Counted from the first letter of the stretch, positions 1 to 9,064 are shown. The stretch is 64,000 bases of DNA from Flavobacterium cellulosilyticum (GCF_004349355.1 NZ_SMFK01000003.1:186001-250000); one strand, 5' to 3'. The notes: generated by a model not told the origin, from the letters alone. Translations and numbers: made by a program.

Positions 1-1
1 A

Positions 2-313
2 GCATTTTCAAATTTTGATATGACAAAACTTGATGAAGCACAGCATAAAGAATACATGGAAATCGTCGAAAGTGCTAAAGAACAAGCTGAGCATATTGTA
101 AAAAGCCCTATCGACCATCAAAGAGAACATTTTGAAGGTTTGAGTGCAGATATTTCTGATTTAATAACTTTATTAGGAACAGATAAAACTCTTTATCAAG
201 ATTACTGTCCTATGAAAAAAGTAAGTTGGTTGAGCGAAACTAAAGAGATTAAAAACCCTTTTTATGGAAGCAAAATGTTGACTTGTGGTTCTGTGAAAAA
301 ACAAATTAATTAA
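2..313 (+). CDS. DUF3347 domain protein, 5' end outside the window
   Basis: The reading frame is open from the first bases, so the gene starts upstream and only about the last 103 residues are seen. They align with the second half of the complete DUF3347 protein at 790-1356, sharing KSPIDHQREHF, the YCPM cysteine-methionine motif and NPFYGSKML near the end. DUF3347 proteins are periplasmic and are often found with copper efflux genes in Bacteroidota; the conserved His, Cys and Met suggest metal binding, which is inference. The next gene starts directly after the stop codon, so they are probably co-translated. The ATG at 20 is internal and is not the true start. Confidence 0.8.
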   Translation, partial: AFSNFDMTKLDEAQHKEYMEIVESAKEQAEHIVKSPIDHQREHFEGLSADISDLITLLGTDKTLYQDYCPMKKVSWLSETKEIKNPFYGSKMLTCGSVKKQIN

Positions 314-766
314 ATGAAAATCGTAAAAGTAATAGTAATAGTTTTACTGGTTGCGTTCGTGGGAATTCAGTTTATTCCCACAGTAAGCAATCGAAGTGAA
401 TATGTTCCCAAAACAGATTTTATGTTGGTCAATACAGTGCCAAAAAAAATCAGTGAAAAATTACAAGTAAGCTGTTATGACTGCCATAGCAACAATACCC
501 ATTATCCTTGGTATAGTAAAATTCAACCTGGAGCGTGGTTTATGGCAAAACATATTAAAAACGGAAAAGAAGAATTGAATTTTAGCGAATGGGCAGATTA
601 TTCAGATAGAAGAAAAAAGAGCAAATTAAAATCAATTATAAGTCAGATCAAAGATGATAATATGCCGTTAAGTTCTTACACATTAATCCATAAAAACGCA
701 AGTTTTTCAGAAGAAGAAAAAAAGGAAGTCATTACGTGGTTGACAGAATTAAAAGATAATTTATAA
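314..766 (+). CDS. Haem-binding domain protein (monohaem c-type)
   Basis: A 150-residue protein with one N-terminal hydrophobic segment (residues 3-24) acting as signal or anchor, then CYDCHSN at about residue 55, a CXXCH site for covalent haem c. The following [14 protein letters not shown] stretch is typical of the Bacteroidota haem-binding domain family (PF14376, from memory). It would sit in the periplasm, anchored to the inner membrane, and carry electrons. It starts on the base after the previous stop, and a DUF3347 gene follows 23 bases later, so the three look like one operon linking copper handling with redox chemistry. The redox partner is unknown. Confidence 0.8.
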   Translation: MKIVKVIVIVLLVAFVGIQFIPTVSNRSEYVPKTDFMLVNTVPKKISEKLQVSCYDCHSNNTHYPWYSKIQPGAWFMAKHIKNGKEELNFSEWADYSDRRKKSKLKSIISQIKDDNMPLSSYTLIHKNASFSEEEKKEVITWLTELKDNL

Positions 767-789
767 ACAATAATTTAATATTAAAAAAA

Positions 790-1356
790 ATGAAAAATTT
801 AAAAATGAGTATTGCAACAATGGTATTGTTAATGGTTTCTTTTGCAAATGCACAGGAAAAAGAAAAAATGAACCACGACCATGGAAACATGAAAATGGAT
901 CATAGCACTATGAAAATGGATAAGATGAATAACACTAAAGCAGAAGCAGTTCTAGCTGATTATTTTATACTGAAAGATGCATTGGTAGGCGATGATTCAA
1001 AAAAAGCGGCACAGGCTGGAAGTAAACTAATGGTCTCTTTAAAGGCTTTTGATGTGACCAGCTACAATAAAGAACAGCAAAAGGAGCTAGTCGATATTAT
1101 AGAAGATGCTGTAGAAAATGCCGAACACATTTCAAAAAGTCCTATTGCACATCAACGTGAGCACTTTAAGACCTTAAGCACTGATATTACTGATATGGTT
1201 GCCATTACTGGAACTAAAAATAAGTTGTACCAGCAGTTTTGCCCAATGTACGATAAGGGTAGTGCATGGTTAAGTACAAGTAACGAAGTAAAAAATCCAT
1301 ATTATGGTAGCAAAATGCTTAAATGTGGAAAAGTTCAAAAGGAAATCAACAATTAA
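790..1356 (+). CDS. DUF3347 domain periplasmic protein with Met/His-rich N-terminus
   Basis: A 188-residue protein with a signal peptide ending FANAQ (residues 1-22), a Met/His-rich linker ([18 protein letters not shown], residues 29-46) suited to Cu(I)/Cu(II) binding, and a DUF3347 domain to the C-terminus with HQREHF, FCPMY and NPYYGSKML. The linker resembles metal-donor tails of periplasmic copper proteins. It is a paralogue of the truncated gene at the window start; together they flank the haem-binding gene. A copper-carrier or sensor role is inferred from the family and the ligands. Start: AT-rich upstream region and a good signal peptide directly after the ATG. Confidence 0.85.
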   Translation: MKNLKMSIATMVLLMVSFANAQEKEKMNHDHGNMKMDHSTMKMDKMNNTKAEAVLADYFILKDALVGDDSKKAAQAGSKLMVSLKAFDVTSYNKEQQKELVDIIEDAVENAEHISKSPIAHQREHFKTLSTDITDMVAITGTKNKLYQQFCPMYDKGSAWLSTSNEVKNPYYGSKMLKCGKVQKEINN

Positions 1357-1703
1357 GCCAGCTCTTTTATAGTGGAGGAACAAGTTATCTAATTCATAAA
1401 AGGGATCATAAGGTTTTCATTATTGATTCGCAATTTGTAAAAAATCCCCCATTTATGGTATTAGAAAAGTCCTAGTTAGGGAAGGGTAAAATATTAATGA
1501 CTAGTCCTAGCCCTTCCCTTGTTAGGCACAATAAATTTTAAAAAAAAAATTGATTTAATTATAAACAGCCTGTATAATCGAATAAAGATAACTCCATTAA
1601 TAAGTTAATGGCATTTATCTTCTAAATGGTAGGCAAAATATAAACTTTGATAAACAAACTAAATAATTATTAAATACTAAAATATTAAACAATAACATCA
1701 TCA
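1357..1703. other. Intergenic stretch with an inverted repeat
   Basis: No gene is visible in these 347 bases. A perfect 9-bp inverted repeat (AGGGAAGGG at 1478-1486 and CCCTTCCCT at 1511-1519) could form a GC-rich hairpin with a 24-base loop. No T-run follows, so it is a weak terminator candidate; it might be a regulator site. The octamer AGTCCTAG occurs twice, at 1468 and 1503, framing the left arm and loop. A second weak repeat (CTTTTAT at 1364, ATAAAAG near 1396) follows the DUF3347 gene. Confidence 0.45.
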
Positions 1704-2948
1704 ATGAGCAACTTCACTCAAATTATCCAACAATACAAAACCGATACGGAAAGCGTTTACAATACTTGGTTTGTCGATAATGATCAGCGATTAAAAGCAT
1801 TCCGAACTATTCGTCGAGGTATTTTACAAGTAATTGATGATATTAAAAACAAAACTTTTCCAAACGATTTTAAAGGCAGTAGTTTAGAATTTGTATTGAG
1901 TTGCATCGCTGAACAAAAACAAATATTTGTAGGTGTAGCACATCCTTTTTATTGGAAACCAAAATTGCGAATTCCTGATATTTACGAAAACCAAAACAAT
2001 AAAATCGCTTTTGGGCAATTTCTAGAAAATTGTATCAACGCCAAAACCGAAGAGCAAGTTGTCAAAGAAATAGTAAAACTAGATGAATTAAAAATAAAAG
2101 GGTTAGGTCCCGCGGTAGCGAGTATTATATATTTTTTGCATCCCACTTGGTTTCCCCCATTCAATACAGCGATTCTCAATGGATTTAATTTCTTATTCAA
2201 AGACAAAAAAAAATTAGGCAGTTGGACAGAATACCTGAAAATTAGAGAAACAATATTAGAAACCAACAGCAAACACAAAGCGGAACTATCAAACGATTTA
2301 GGTGCAATTGCAGGCTTATGTTTTGAAATTGGCACCCAAAAAATGCTTATTGGTAACGATGAATATTTAAGTGAAGACGAACGTACAAAGTTTGAAAAAA
2401 ACATCTTAAAACGACAAAAAGAAATTCAGGAAGAAAAATTGGCTGAAAATCTTCATAATGAAATGCAATACCATTTATTAAAAATTGGAGTTTCATTGGG
2501 TTATGATGTTACACCAGCTAGTAATGATAAAGGTAAAGCGTTTAATAGTCAAAGTTTTTCGTTTATATCAATTAGTAAATTCCCAGAATTACCAACGGAT
2601 AAAGACACTCAAAACACAATAAAATTAATAGATGTTCTTTGGTTTCAAAAAGGAACAAACAAAATCATTGGAGCTTTTGAAGTTGAAAAAAGCACCAGTA
2701 TTTACTCCGGTATTTTACGCCTTTCTGATCTATATTTTAGTATTTCCAATGGTGAAGAAGTATTTTATATCATCATTCCGGATAGTCGCGAAAAAGATGT
2801 GATACAACAACTGAACAGACCCGTGATTAAGAATTCAAAAATAAACATCAAGTACATTTTGTTTTCAGAATTGCGAAGTCAATGTGACGCGATTTGCAAA
2901 TTTGGTTCAGACTATTCCATAATGGAAAAAATAGCAAAATCAATTTAA
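1704..2948 (+). CDS. HhH plus PD-(D/E)XK-like protein, probable restriction-type nuclease
   Basis: A 414-residue soluble protein not assigned to a named family. Around residues 133-155 the segment KIKGLGPAVASIIYFLHP looks like a helix-hairpin-helix of the DNA-glycosylase/DNA-binding type. Near residues 311-330, DVLWF followed by GAFEVEKS fits a PD-(D/E)XK active site (D, then E-x-E-K), as seen in uncharacterised restriction-like proteins. A lysine/glutamate-rich helix (about residues 225-250) joins the halves. No methyltransferase or partner lies next to it; the neighbours are metal and redox genes, so it may be a stray defence gene. Nuclease activity is inferred from the motif only. Confidence 0.5.
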   Translation: MSNFTQIIQQYKTDTESVYNTWFVDNDQRLKAFRTIRRGILQVIDDIKNKTFPNDFKGSSLEFVLSCIAEQKQIFVGVAHPFYWKPKLRIPDIYENQNNKIAFGQFLENCINAKTEEQVVKEIVKLDELKIKGLGPAVASIIYFLHPTWFPPFNTAILNGFNFLFKDKKKLGSWTEYLKIRETILETNSKHKAELSNDLGAIAGLCFEIGTQKMLIGNDEYLSEDERTKFEKNILKRQKEIQEEKLAENLHNEMQYHLLKIGVSLGYDVTPASNDKGKAFNSQSFSFISISKFPELPTDKDTQNTIKLIDVLWFQKGTNKIIGAFEVEKSTSIYSGILRLSDLYFSISNGEEVFYIIIPDSREKDVIQQLNRPVIKNSKINIKYILFSELRSQCDAICKFGSDYSIMEKIAKSI

Positions 2949-2964
2949 AAAATAAGAAGAGCTA

Positions 2965-3675
2965 ATGATTAAAGGTAAAAAAGCAAAATGGATTAGAAAA
3001 TCCCATCGCTATTTAGGAATATTTTTAGGACTTCAATTTTTAATGTGGACCATAAGTGGTTTGTATTTTAGTTGGACCAACATAGATCATATTCATGGAG
3101 AACAATTTCATAAAAAAGGAATAGTTGCAGAATCGTTTTCAGGTTTAATAAGTCCTTCAGACCTTAAACCTTCGACAACTATTCAATCTATCGAATTGAG
3201 AGATATTGATAAACAACCTTTTTATTGGGTGAATCAAAAACTGCTTTATAACGCCAGGACAGGGGAAGTCAAAAATGGTGTTTCAAAAGAAGAAGCGGTT
3301 TCAATTGCAGCTAAAAATATTGTTTCGAATCTAAAAGTAAAAGAAATACAACTTATTACAGAAGTTGGGAAACATCATGAATACAGAGAGAGATTGTTAC
3401 CTGCTTATGTTATATCCTATCAAGAGCCAAATAATTTGAAAGTGTATATTTCAGTAAATGATGGCAAACTACAAACAATAAGACATCGTGATTGGAGATG
3501 GTTTGATTTTTTATGGATGACCCATACCATGGACTACGAAGGGCGAGACAATATGAATAATATTGTATTAAGAGTTTTTTCATTGTTAGGATTAATAACC
3601 GTTTTAAGTGGTTTTTTACTTTGGTACATCTCCTCTCCTACCATTAGAAAAATTTGGAAGAAAATAAAAAAATAA
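2965..3675 (+). CDS. PepSY-type transmembrane protein
   Basis: A 236-residue membrane protein: a basic N-terminus with KSHRYLGIFLGLQFLMWTIS (first membrane span, residues about 12-32), a periplasmic PepSY-like domain (about 75-165) with EEAVSIAAKN, then a DFLWMTHTMDYEGRDN loop and a second span at 200-222. This is the layout of PepSY-associated TM proteins, found near iron/copper uptake and cytochrome genes. The histidines in the first span and in WMTHTMDY could bind haem, which is inference. It lies 16 bases after the nuclease-like gene and 19 bases before the next gene, probably one transcript. Confidence 0.75.
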   Translation: MIKGKKAKWIRKSHRYLGIFLGLQFLMWTISGLYFSWTNIDHIHGEQFHKKGIVAESFSGLISPSDLKPSTTIQSIELRDIDKQPFYWVNQKLLYNARTGEVKNGVSKEEAVSIAAKNIVSNLKVKEIQLITEVGKHHEYRERLLPAYVISYQEPNNLKVYISVNDGKLQTIRHRDWRWFDFLWMTHTMDYEGRDNMNNIVLRVFSLLGLITVLSGFLLWYISSPTIRKIWKKIKK

Positions 3676-3694
3676 TAATTTAAAATTAATAGAA

Positions 3695-4150
3695 ATGAAA
3701 TCATCAAAAAAATTGTTCGTAAAAGTTCTTTTATTAGTAGTGTCATCGGCAAGTATGTTTGCCCAAGACAAGGACACAGAGGCTGTAAAAGCGGTGCTAA
3801 AACAGTACAATACTGCTATTGAGAAATTAGATGTTACTGGTACTGAAAAATTATTTACTTCCGATTCAAAAATATATGAATCAGGCGGCAATGAAGGCAG
3901 CTATGCTCACTATTTAGAACATCACCTTGCACCCGAAATGAAAGCGTTCAAATCGTTCACTTTCAGCGATTATAAAGTTGCTGTTACCGTGAGTGGCGAG
4001 TATGCGTTTTCAACCGAAACGTACAATTATACAATTGTAGTGGCAAAAGACGATAAAGAGTTAAAACGCAAAGGAATTGGCACAAGTGTTTTAAAGAAAA
4101 TGAATGGGCAATGGAAAATCATGATGAGTCATAATTCATCAAGAAAATAA
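3695..4150 (+). CDS. Secreted SnoaL/DUF4440-like (NTF2 fold) protein
   Basis: A 151-residue protein with a signal peptide ending SMFAQ, then an NTF2-like domain: EAVKAVLKQYNTAIEKLD, LFTSDSKIYESGG and a C-terminal KKMNGQWKIMMSHNSS, the usual ending of DUF4440/SnoaL-like proteins. The substrate is unknown; such domains bind small ligands or act in stress responses. It follows the PepSY gene by 19 bases and precedes the CREST-type membrane gene. The ATG is placed just before a normal lysine-rich signal peptide. Confidence 0.7.
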   Translation: MKSSKKLFVKVLLLVVSSASMFAQDKDTEAVKAVLKQYNTAIEKLDVTGTEKLFTSDSKIYESGGNEGSYAHYLEHHLAPEMKAFKSFTFSDYKVAVTVSGEYAFSTETYNYTIVVAKDDKELKRKGIGTSVLKKMNGQWKIMMSHNSSRK

Positions 4151-4188
4151 TACCATAACTTAGATTAGACTCATAAAGCGACAGGAGA

Positions 4189-5091
4189 ATGATTAAAAAA
4201 ATTATAAAATACTACTCCAAAAAAAAGCACATTATATGTCCTGATATCTACATCGGTAAAGGGACTGTTGCTCTATTGTTTTTTATAACCTTACTTTTTG
4301 CTTTAGCAATATGGTGGCTTAATCATGATCTATCTCTTCTGCATTACTGGAAAGATTTACCAGTAGATCATAAGATAATTGAACTTTTTTGCGAAAAAAC
4401 AGAAATGAAAAAAGTGGTGCGCCAACCTGTTAATACATTTAGTGGAATAATCTATTTGATCGTGGCAATTATTATTTTAAAAGAAAGTCAGAAGGAATTA
4501 AAGAATAGTAGCGCTGAAAAACAAAACAAAGAAAATCTGATTCATAAAATATTTTTTGCCTTCATTCTTCTGTATGTTTTTTTAGCATGTACCTTCTATC
4601 ATTCTTCACTTACGAATTTTGCTTTTAAAATTGATTTCTCGGCTGTATATTTTTTTTCGCTTTTTCCTCTAATTTATCTATCCTACCTATGGCTGCTTAC
4701 TAATAATCCGAAACTGTCATATATCTCAAAAAAGAGTGTAATTATTGCCATCTATTCCGTTTATCTTATTGTCTGTCTTTTATTATCCTTTTTTGTTCCA
4801 AAAGGCAAAGAACATATAGTCAGTTTTGTATGTATTTTGATGTTTTTTGCATTTGCTATTACAATACTTTTAAAAAATCCCAAGAAAGAAAACGTCAATT
4901 ACTTGGTCTCAAGTATTATTTGCACTATCGTAGCTCTTGTTTGGTTAAAGTTAGATAAACACACTTTTATGTGTAACCCTAACAGTTATTTTCAACCACA
5001 TAGTTTGTGGAATCTATTTATAGGACTGTCAGGATTCTATTTTTACGTGTTTATGCGAAACGAAGATAATCCTAAAAAATATTTAACTTAA
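4189..5091 (+). CDS. CREST superfamily (ceramidase-like) integral membrane protein
   Basis: A 300-residue protein with about seven membrane spans. Three blocks match the alkaline-ceramidase/CREST layout: FCEKTE with RQPVNTFSGIIYL near residues 67-93, CTFYHSSLTNFAFKIDFSAV near 128-152, and LDKHTFMCNPNSYFQPHSLWN near 255-276. These hold the E/S, S-x3-H-like and D/H residues that coordinate the catalytic metal in this superfamily. The final HxxxH is HSLWN here, so the second histidine is replaced by Asn, which may alter or remove hydrolase activity. Substrate unknown. The N-terminus is lysine-rich and cytoplasmic. Confidence 0.6.
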   Translation: MIKKIIKYYSKKKHIICPDIYIGKGTVALLFFITLLFALAIWWLNHDLSLLHYWKDLPVDHKIIELFCEKTEMKKVVRQPVNTFSGIIYLIVAIIILKESQKELKNSSAEKQNKENLIHKIFFAFILLYVFLACTFYHSSLTNFAFKIDFSAVYFFSLFPLIYLSYLWLLTNNPKLSYISKKSVIIAIYSVYLIVCLLLSFFVPKGKEHIVSFVCILMFFAFAITILLKNPKKENVNYLVSSIICTIVALVWLKLDKHTFMCNPNSYFQPHSLWNLFIGLSGFYFYVFMRNEDNPKKYLT

Positions 5092-5515
5092 ATATTTAAA
5101 AGCAAAAATAACTAGGATGCAAAATATTCAAAAATATAAATCAACAAATAGAAAATAGTAAGGCAAAAACAAAAAAGTAGTTTTTGTTTTTATCTAATAG
5201 TTCATAGATACAGAAAGAAGTCACTATAACCTATTCTAAAATAAATACGCCTCATTATATAAATTTAGAACAAACAACTAAATCATGAAAAATAATATAA
5301 TCTAAATAACTTTTAAATCGAAAAATTATGGAAACTTAACACACAGTATCGCAGTTAATGGTAAAAAGACATCGGTAGTCGACCTCGAAATAAAAAAATT
5401 AATAAAAATTAGTATTATCAGCTAAAAAGCTGAAATTATGTTGATTAAAGCAAAACGTAAAGAACTAGATAAATAAAACCCTAAGAATTCATAAACCAAT
5501 TAAAAATCAAAAAAA
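5092..5515. other. Intergenic stretch with a possible decayed short ORF
   Basis: No intact gene is visible in 424 bases. From 5339 one frame reads THSIAVNGKKTSVVDLEIKK before a stop near 5430; an ATG at 5328 lies in another frame, so this could be the start of a small protein broken by a one-base indel. The parent family is not identified. The rest is AT-rich and presumably holds the promoter of the multicopper oxidase. Confidence 0.3.
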
Positions 5516-8107
5516 ATGAAAAGAATAATAGTAGTAGCATTCATTCTCTGTATCTACTCCTTTGCGCAAGCGCAAGATATGAAGGGGATGAATATGAAGA
5601 AAAAAGAAAATACTGAGAAGACACAGTCAGTAACATACACCTGCGTGATGCACCCCGAAATTCACGCTGACAAGCCAGGGAAATGTCCTAAATGTGGAAT
5701 GACATTGATTAAGGAAAAAATGAAAGCGGTTAAGAAATCGGCAGTTAAAAAGCAGGATGAAATGCAAATGCCCATGAAGGAGACTTCTAAAAAGAAGGAC
5801 AATAGGGACAATATGAAAACGGATACTACTGATGCGCATCAAAATCATAATATGAGCAATATGGATATGCCAAAAGCAACTATAGAGACCGTAACTAAAA
5901 TTGAAAACAACACACCGCCAAGAACAGTGCGTTACGATTTATATGTGCGAGATACGATCGTAAACTTCACAGGAAAATCTAAAAGAGCAATTGCTGTAAA
6001 CGGACAAATACCGATGCCTACACTTACTTTTACAGAAGGAGACATTGCAGAAATTTATGTACACAACGAACTGGATGAAGAAACTTCTCTGCATTGGCAC
6101 GGATTATTTCTACCCAACCGTTATGATGGTGTTCCCAATCTTACACAAATGCCGATCAAAGCGCATACCACTCATCTATACACCTTCCCTATTATTCAGC
6201 ACGGAACGCATTGGTACCACAGCCACACTGGTTTGCAAGAGCAAATTGGAATGTACGGTAATTTTGTAATGAATAAAAGAGCTGAAGACCCAACTTTTAG
6301 AAGCGGTATTGACGATTTGCCAACTATACCAATAGTACTAAGTGAATGGACCGATATAAAACCCGAAAACGTACATCGAATGTTGCACAACGCAAACGAT
6401 TATCCAGCCATTAAAAAAGGAACAACCCAAAGTTATGCAGAAGCCATAAAGCAAGGTTATTTAGGTGTTAAACTAAAAAATGAATGGAAAAGGATGAATG
6501 CAATGGATGTAAGCGATGTGTTTTACGACAAAATCCTTATGAATGGTAAGCAAAGTACGGATGTGAAAAGTATTGATGAAAAACCTTTAAAAGCAGGTGA
6601 TAAAGTACGTTTACGCATATCTAATGGTGGGGCTTCTTCCTATTTTTGGCTTACTTATGCCGGTGGGAAAATAACGGTAGTTGCAAATGACGGTAACGAT
6701 GTAGAACCTGTAGAAGTAGATCGATTAATTATTGGTGTTTCTGAAACTTACGATGTTGTCGTTACTATTCCTGCCGATAAAACTGCTTTTGAATTTTTAG
6801 CCACCACTGAAGATAGATTGTATTCAGCTTCTTATTTTATTGGGGATGGTATCAAACAACTTATCAAACCGCTTCCCAAACTTAAATATTTTGAAGGAAT
6901 GAAAATGATGAACGGAATGATGAAAATGAATGGCGATTTAGATGATATGGGTATGAGTATGTCCTACAATCAAATGGATATGAATGTGGTAATGTACCCT
7001 GAAATTACCGGAGAACAAAAAAAGAAAGACGATAAAAAAATGCAGGATATGAAAATGACAGAAGCCGATTATAATAGTAATGCGCTTTCGGATATTACTA
7101 CCTTAAATTATGCAATGTTAAAATCGCCAACTAAAACTATACTTCCTAAAGATGCTCCAGTAAGAGAATTAAAATTTGAATTGACAGGAAATATGAACCG
7201 CTATGTTTGGAGTTTAGACAACAAAGTAGTTTCCGAAGCGGATAAAATATTAATTAAAAAAGGCGAAAATGTTCGCATCACAATTCATAACAATTCTATG
7301 ATGCGACACCCAATGCACTTGCACGGTCACGATTTTAGACTATTAAATGGTCAAGAAGATTACGCTCCTCTAAAAAATGTTGTGGATATAATGCCAATGG
7401 AAACCGATGTATTTGAATTTAATGCAAATGTAGAAGGTGATTGGTTCTTTCATTGTCATATTTTGTATCATATGATGAGTGGTATGGGGAGAGTCTTTTC
7501 CTATGAAAATCAAGAACCAAATCCCGAAATTCCTAACCCGAAACTGGCACAACGAAAATTATTTGCTGACGATAGAAAATTTCATTTTATGGCAGAAAAT
7601 GATTTTGCAACAAACGGAAACGATGGAGAAGCGATGTATCAAAGTACACGTTGGAGTATTGGAACAGAATGGAGATTAGGATACAATGATATGCACGGTT
7701 ACGAAACCGAAACACACATAGGACGATATATTGGTAAAATGCAATGGCTAATGCCTTTCATTGGTTTTGATTGGAGGTACAGAAAAATGGGAATAGACAA
7801 TCAGGAACATAATCTATTCGGCCAAACCAATACCAAAGACAACAGGGCTGTTTTTAGTGCGGGGGTCAATTATACTTTGCCAATGCTAATAATGGCTCAG
7901 GTGGAAGTATTCACCGATGGAAATTTTAGATTACAATTTGAGCGTAAAGATATTCCAGTTTCTAAAAGACTACGAATGAGTTTAATGTGGAATACCGACA
8001 AAGAATATATGGCAGGTTTGAGATACATTGTTAAAAGAAACTTTGGAATAACAACTCATTATGATAGTGATATGGGAATGGGATTAGGAGCTACTTTTAA
8101 TTACTAA
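5516..8107 (+). CDS. copA: Multicopper oxidase (CopA type) fused to a CopB-like barrel, with N-terminal metal-binding domain
   Basis: An 863-residue periplasmic enzyme that should oxidise Cu(I) to the less toxic Cu(II). Order: signal peptide ending AQAQ (1-20); heavy-metal-binding domain CVMHPEI...CPKCGM (43-62); Met/His-rich linker; three cupredoxin domains with HWHG (193-196), HWYHSH (232-237), HPMHLHGH (598-605) and HCHILYHMMSGM (646-657), giving all type 1, 2 and 3 copper ligands; a Met-rich insert around 460-525; and from about 690 a domain resembling CopB (WRLGYNDMHGYETETHIGRY, ending GLGATFNY). Proteobacteria encode CopA and CopB separately, so this is a fusion, with only part of a barrel. 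Not to be confused with the CopA ATPase. Confidence 0.9.
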   Translation: MKRIIVVAFILCIYSFAQAQDMKGMNMKKKENTEKTQSVTYTCVMHPEIHADKPGKCPKCGMTLIKEKMKAVKKSAVKKQDEMQMPMKETSKKKDNRDNMKTDTTDAHQNHNMSNMDMPKATIETVTKIENNTPPRTVRYDLYVRDTIVNFTGKSKRAIAVNGQIPMPTLTFTEGDIAEIYVHNELDEETSLHWHGLFLPNRYDGVPNLTQMPIKAHTTHLYTFPIIQHGTHWYHSHTGLQEQIGMYGNFVMNKRAEDPTFRSGIDDLPTIPIVLSEWTDIKPENVHRMLHNANDYPAIKKGTTQSYAEAIKQGYLGVKLKNEWKRMNAMDVSDVFYDKILMNGKQSTDVKSIDEKPLKAGDKVRLRISNGGASSYFWLTYAGGKITVVANDGNDVEPVEVDRLIIGVSETYDVVVTIPADKTAFEFLATTEDRLYSASYFIGDGIKQLIKPLPKLKYFEGMKMMNGMMKMNGDLDDMGMSMSYNQMDMNVVMYPEITGEQKKKDDKKMQDMKMTEADYNSNALSDITTLNYAMLKSPTKTILPKDAPVRELKFELTGNMNRYVWSLDNKVVSEADKILIKKGENVRITIHNNSMMRHPMHLHGHDFRLLNGQEDYAPLKNVVDIMPMETDVFEFNANVEGDWFFHCHILYHMMSGMGRVFSYENQEPNPEIPNPKLAQRKLFADDRKFHFMAENDFATNGNDGEAMYQSTRWSIGTEWRLGYNDMHGYETETHIGRYIGKMQWLMPFIGFDWRYRKMGIDNQEHNLFGQTNTKDNRAVFSAGVNYTLPMLIMAQVEVFTDGNFRLQFERKDIPVSKRLRMSLMWNTDKEYMAGLRYIVKRNFGITTHYDSDMGMGLGATFNY

Positions 8108-8133
8108 AATTTTTTATTTAAGGTTAATGCTGA

Positions 8134-8166
8134 AGATGCTTATAGTAAAATATAAGCATCTTTCTT
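8134..8166 (+). terminator. Rho-independent terminator after the oxidase gene
   Basis: A perfect 11-bp stem (AGATGCTTATA at 8134-8144 with TATAAGCATCT at 8151-8161) and a 6-base loop, followed by TTCTTT, 26 bases after the oxidase stop codon. Confidence 0.75.
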
Positions 8167-8224
8167 TACCTAAATATTTAACAACGTGTTAATTATACAA
8201 CTATTATTAAGGATAATGTAACAT

Positions 8225-8251
8225 TTTGATAAATTATTTATAGTACATTTA
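8225..8251 (+). promoter_or_regulatory. Possible Bacteroidota promoter for the metal-binding peptide and stress protein
   Basis: TTTG at 8225-8228 and TACATTTA at 8244-8251 resemble the -33 TTTG and -7 TAnnTTTG elements. The spacer of 15 bases is shorter than usual and the last base is A rather than G, so support is modest. Confidence 0.3.
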
Positions 8252-8288
8252 TATTGTAAAAATTACTTCATACCAAATATTAAAAAAA

Positions 8289-8396
8289 ATGGAAACTCAA
8301 AAAACGTACATCTGCCCAATGCATCCAGAAGTTACTTCGGATAAATCCGGAAAATGTCCCAAATGCGGAATGAATTTAGTCGAGAAAAAAGAATGA
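8289..8396 (+). CDS. 35-residue heavy-metal-binding domain peptide
   Basis: A very short ORF encoding almost only a heavy-metal-binding domain: YICPMHPEV then GKCPKCGMNLVEKKE. The CPMHP and CPKCGM elements match residues 43-62 of the oxidase upstream, so it is a free version of that domain. It has no signal peptide and should be cytoplasmic, perhaps a metal buffer or donor. Its TGA stop overlaps the ATG of the universal stress protein gene (ATGA at 8393-8396), showing translational coupling. It is easily missed because of its size. Confidence 0.8.
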   Translation: METQKTYICPMHPEVTSDKSGKCPKCGMNLVEKKE

Positions 8397-8836
8397 AAAT
8401 TCTACTGGCAACCGACGGTTCAAAATATAGTAAAACAGCAATTAATGAAATTGCCAACAGACCTTTTCCGCCCAAAACTGAAGTATGCATTCTTGCTGTT
8501 TATGAAATTACAGCCATTGTAAACACATTAGAACCAATGGGCGTCTCCCACGAATACTATGCACAATTTGATGAAAACGCATTTCAAAATGCAGAAAATA
8601 ATACAAAAAGTGCAGTCGAAATTCTTGAAAATAAAAATCCAAATCTGTTAGTAACAACAAAAGTAGTTTCAGGTTCACCAAAAAGCGTAATACTTGATGA
8701 AGCCGATAAATTTAAAGCAGATTTGATAGTAGTTGGCTCACATGGTTACGGAGCAATTGAGCGTTTTTTTTTAGGTTCTGTTTCGCATTCAGTTGCTTTA
8801 CATGCAAAATGTTCTGTAGAAATTGTTCGTAAATAA
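8393..8836 (+). CDS. Universal stress protein (UspA family)
   Basis: 147 residues from the ATG overlapping the previous stop codon. The sequence opens MKILLATDGS as UspA proteins do and ends with VVGSHGYGAIERFFLGSVS followed by VEIV, the nucleotide-binding G-x2-G-x9-G(S) signature, so it probably binds ATP. An upstream in-frame ATG at 8354 would add 13 residues lying over the peptide gene; the overlap start fits the family better. Coupling to a metal-binding peptide suggests a role in metal or redox stress, which is inference. Confidence 0.88.
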   Translation: MKILLATDGSKYSKTAINEIANRPFPPKTEVCILAVYEITAIVNTLEPMGVSHEYYAQFDENAFQNAENNTKSAVEILENKNPNLLVTTKVVSGSPKSVILDEADKFKADLIVVGSHGYGAIERFFLGSVSHSVALHAKCSVEIVRK

Positions 8837-9064
8837 AAAACGTAACAAGAGACAAACGCATATCCATTTTGTTGTGCCGAATTATTGAACTTATTGGTAG
8901 TTAAAACGATTTAATGTAAGTTCCCTTATTGTAAGTATATTGTATCGTCAAAAAGATTTGTAGGTGTTTTTATATCCATGTCTTTTTCTTGGCCTATTAT
9001 TTAATTCATTTCCAGTAAAATCTAATGAATTGAACTTTTTTACATTTTATTTAGTCCATGTAGT

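Noticed and set aside
1982..2404. 140-codon minus-strand frame inside the HhH/PD-(D/E)XK gene
   Set aside because: It lies wholly within a longer gene with clear domains and has no features of its own.
5328..5430. Possible start of a 2Fe-2S-type protein (VNGKK segment)
   Set aside because: Only about 25 residues match loosely and the cysteine motif is absent, so no family was assigned.
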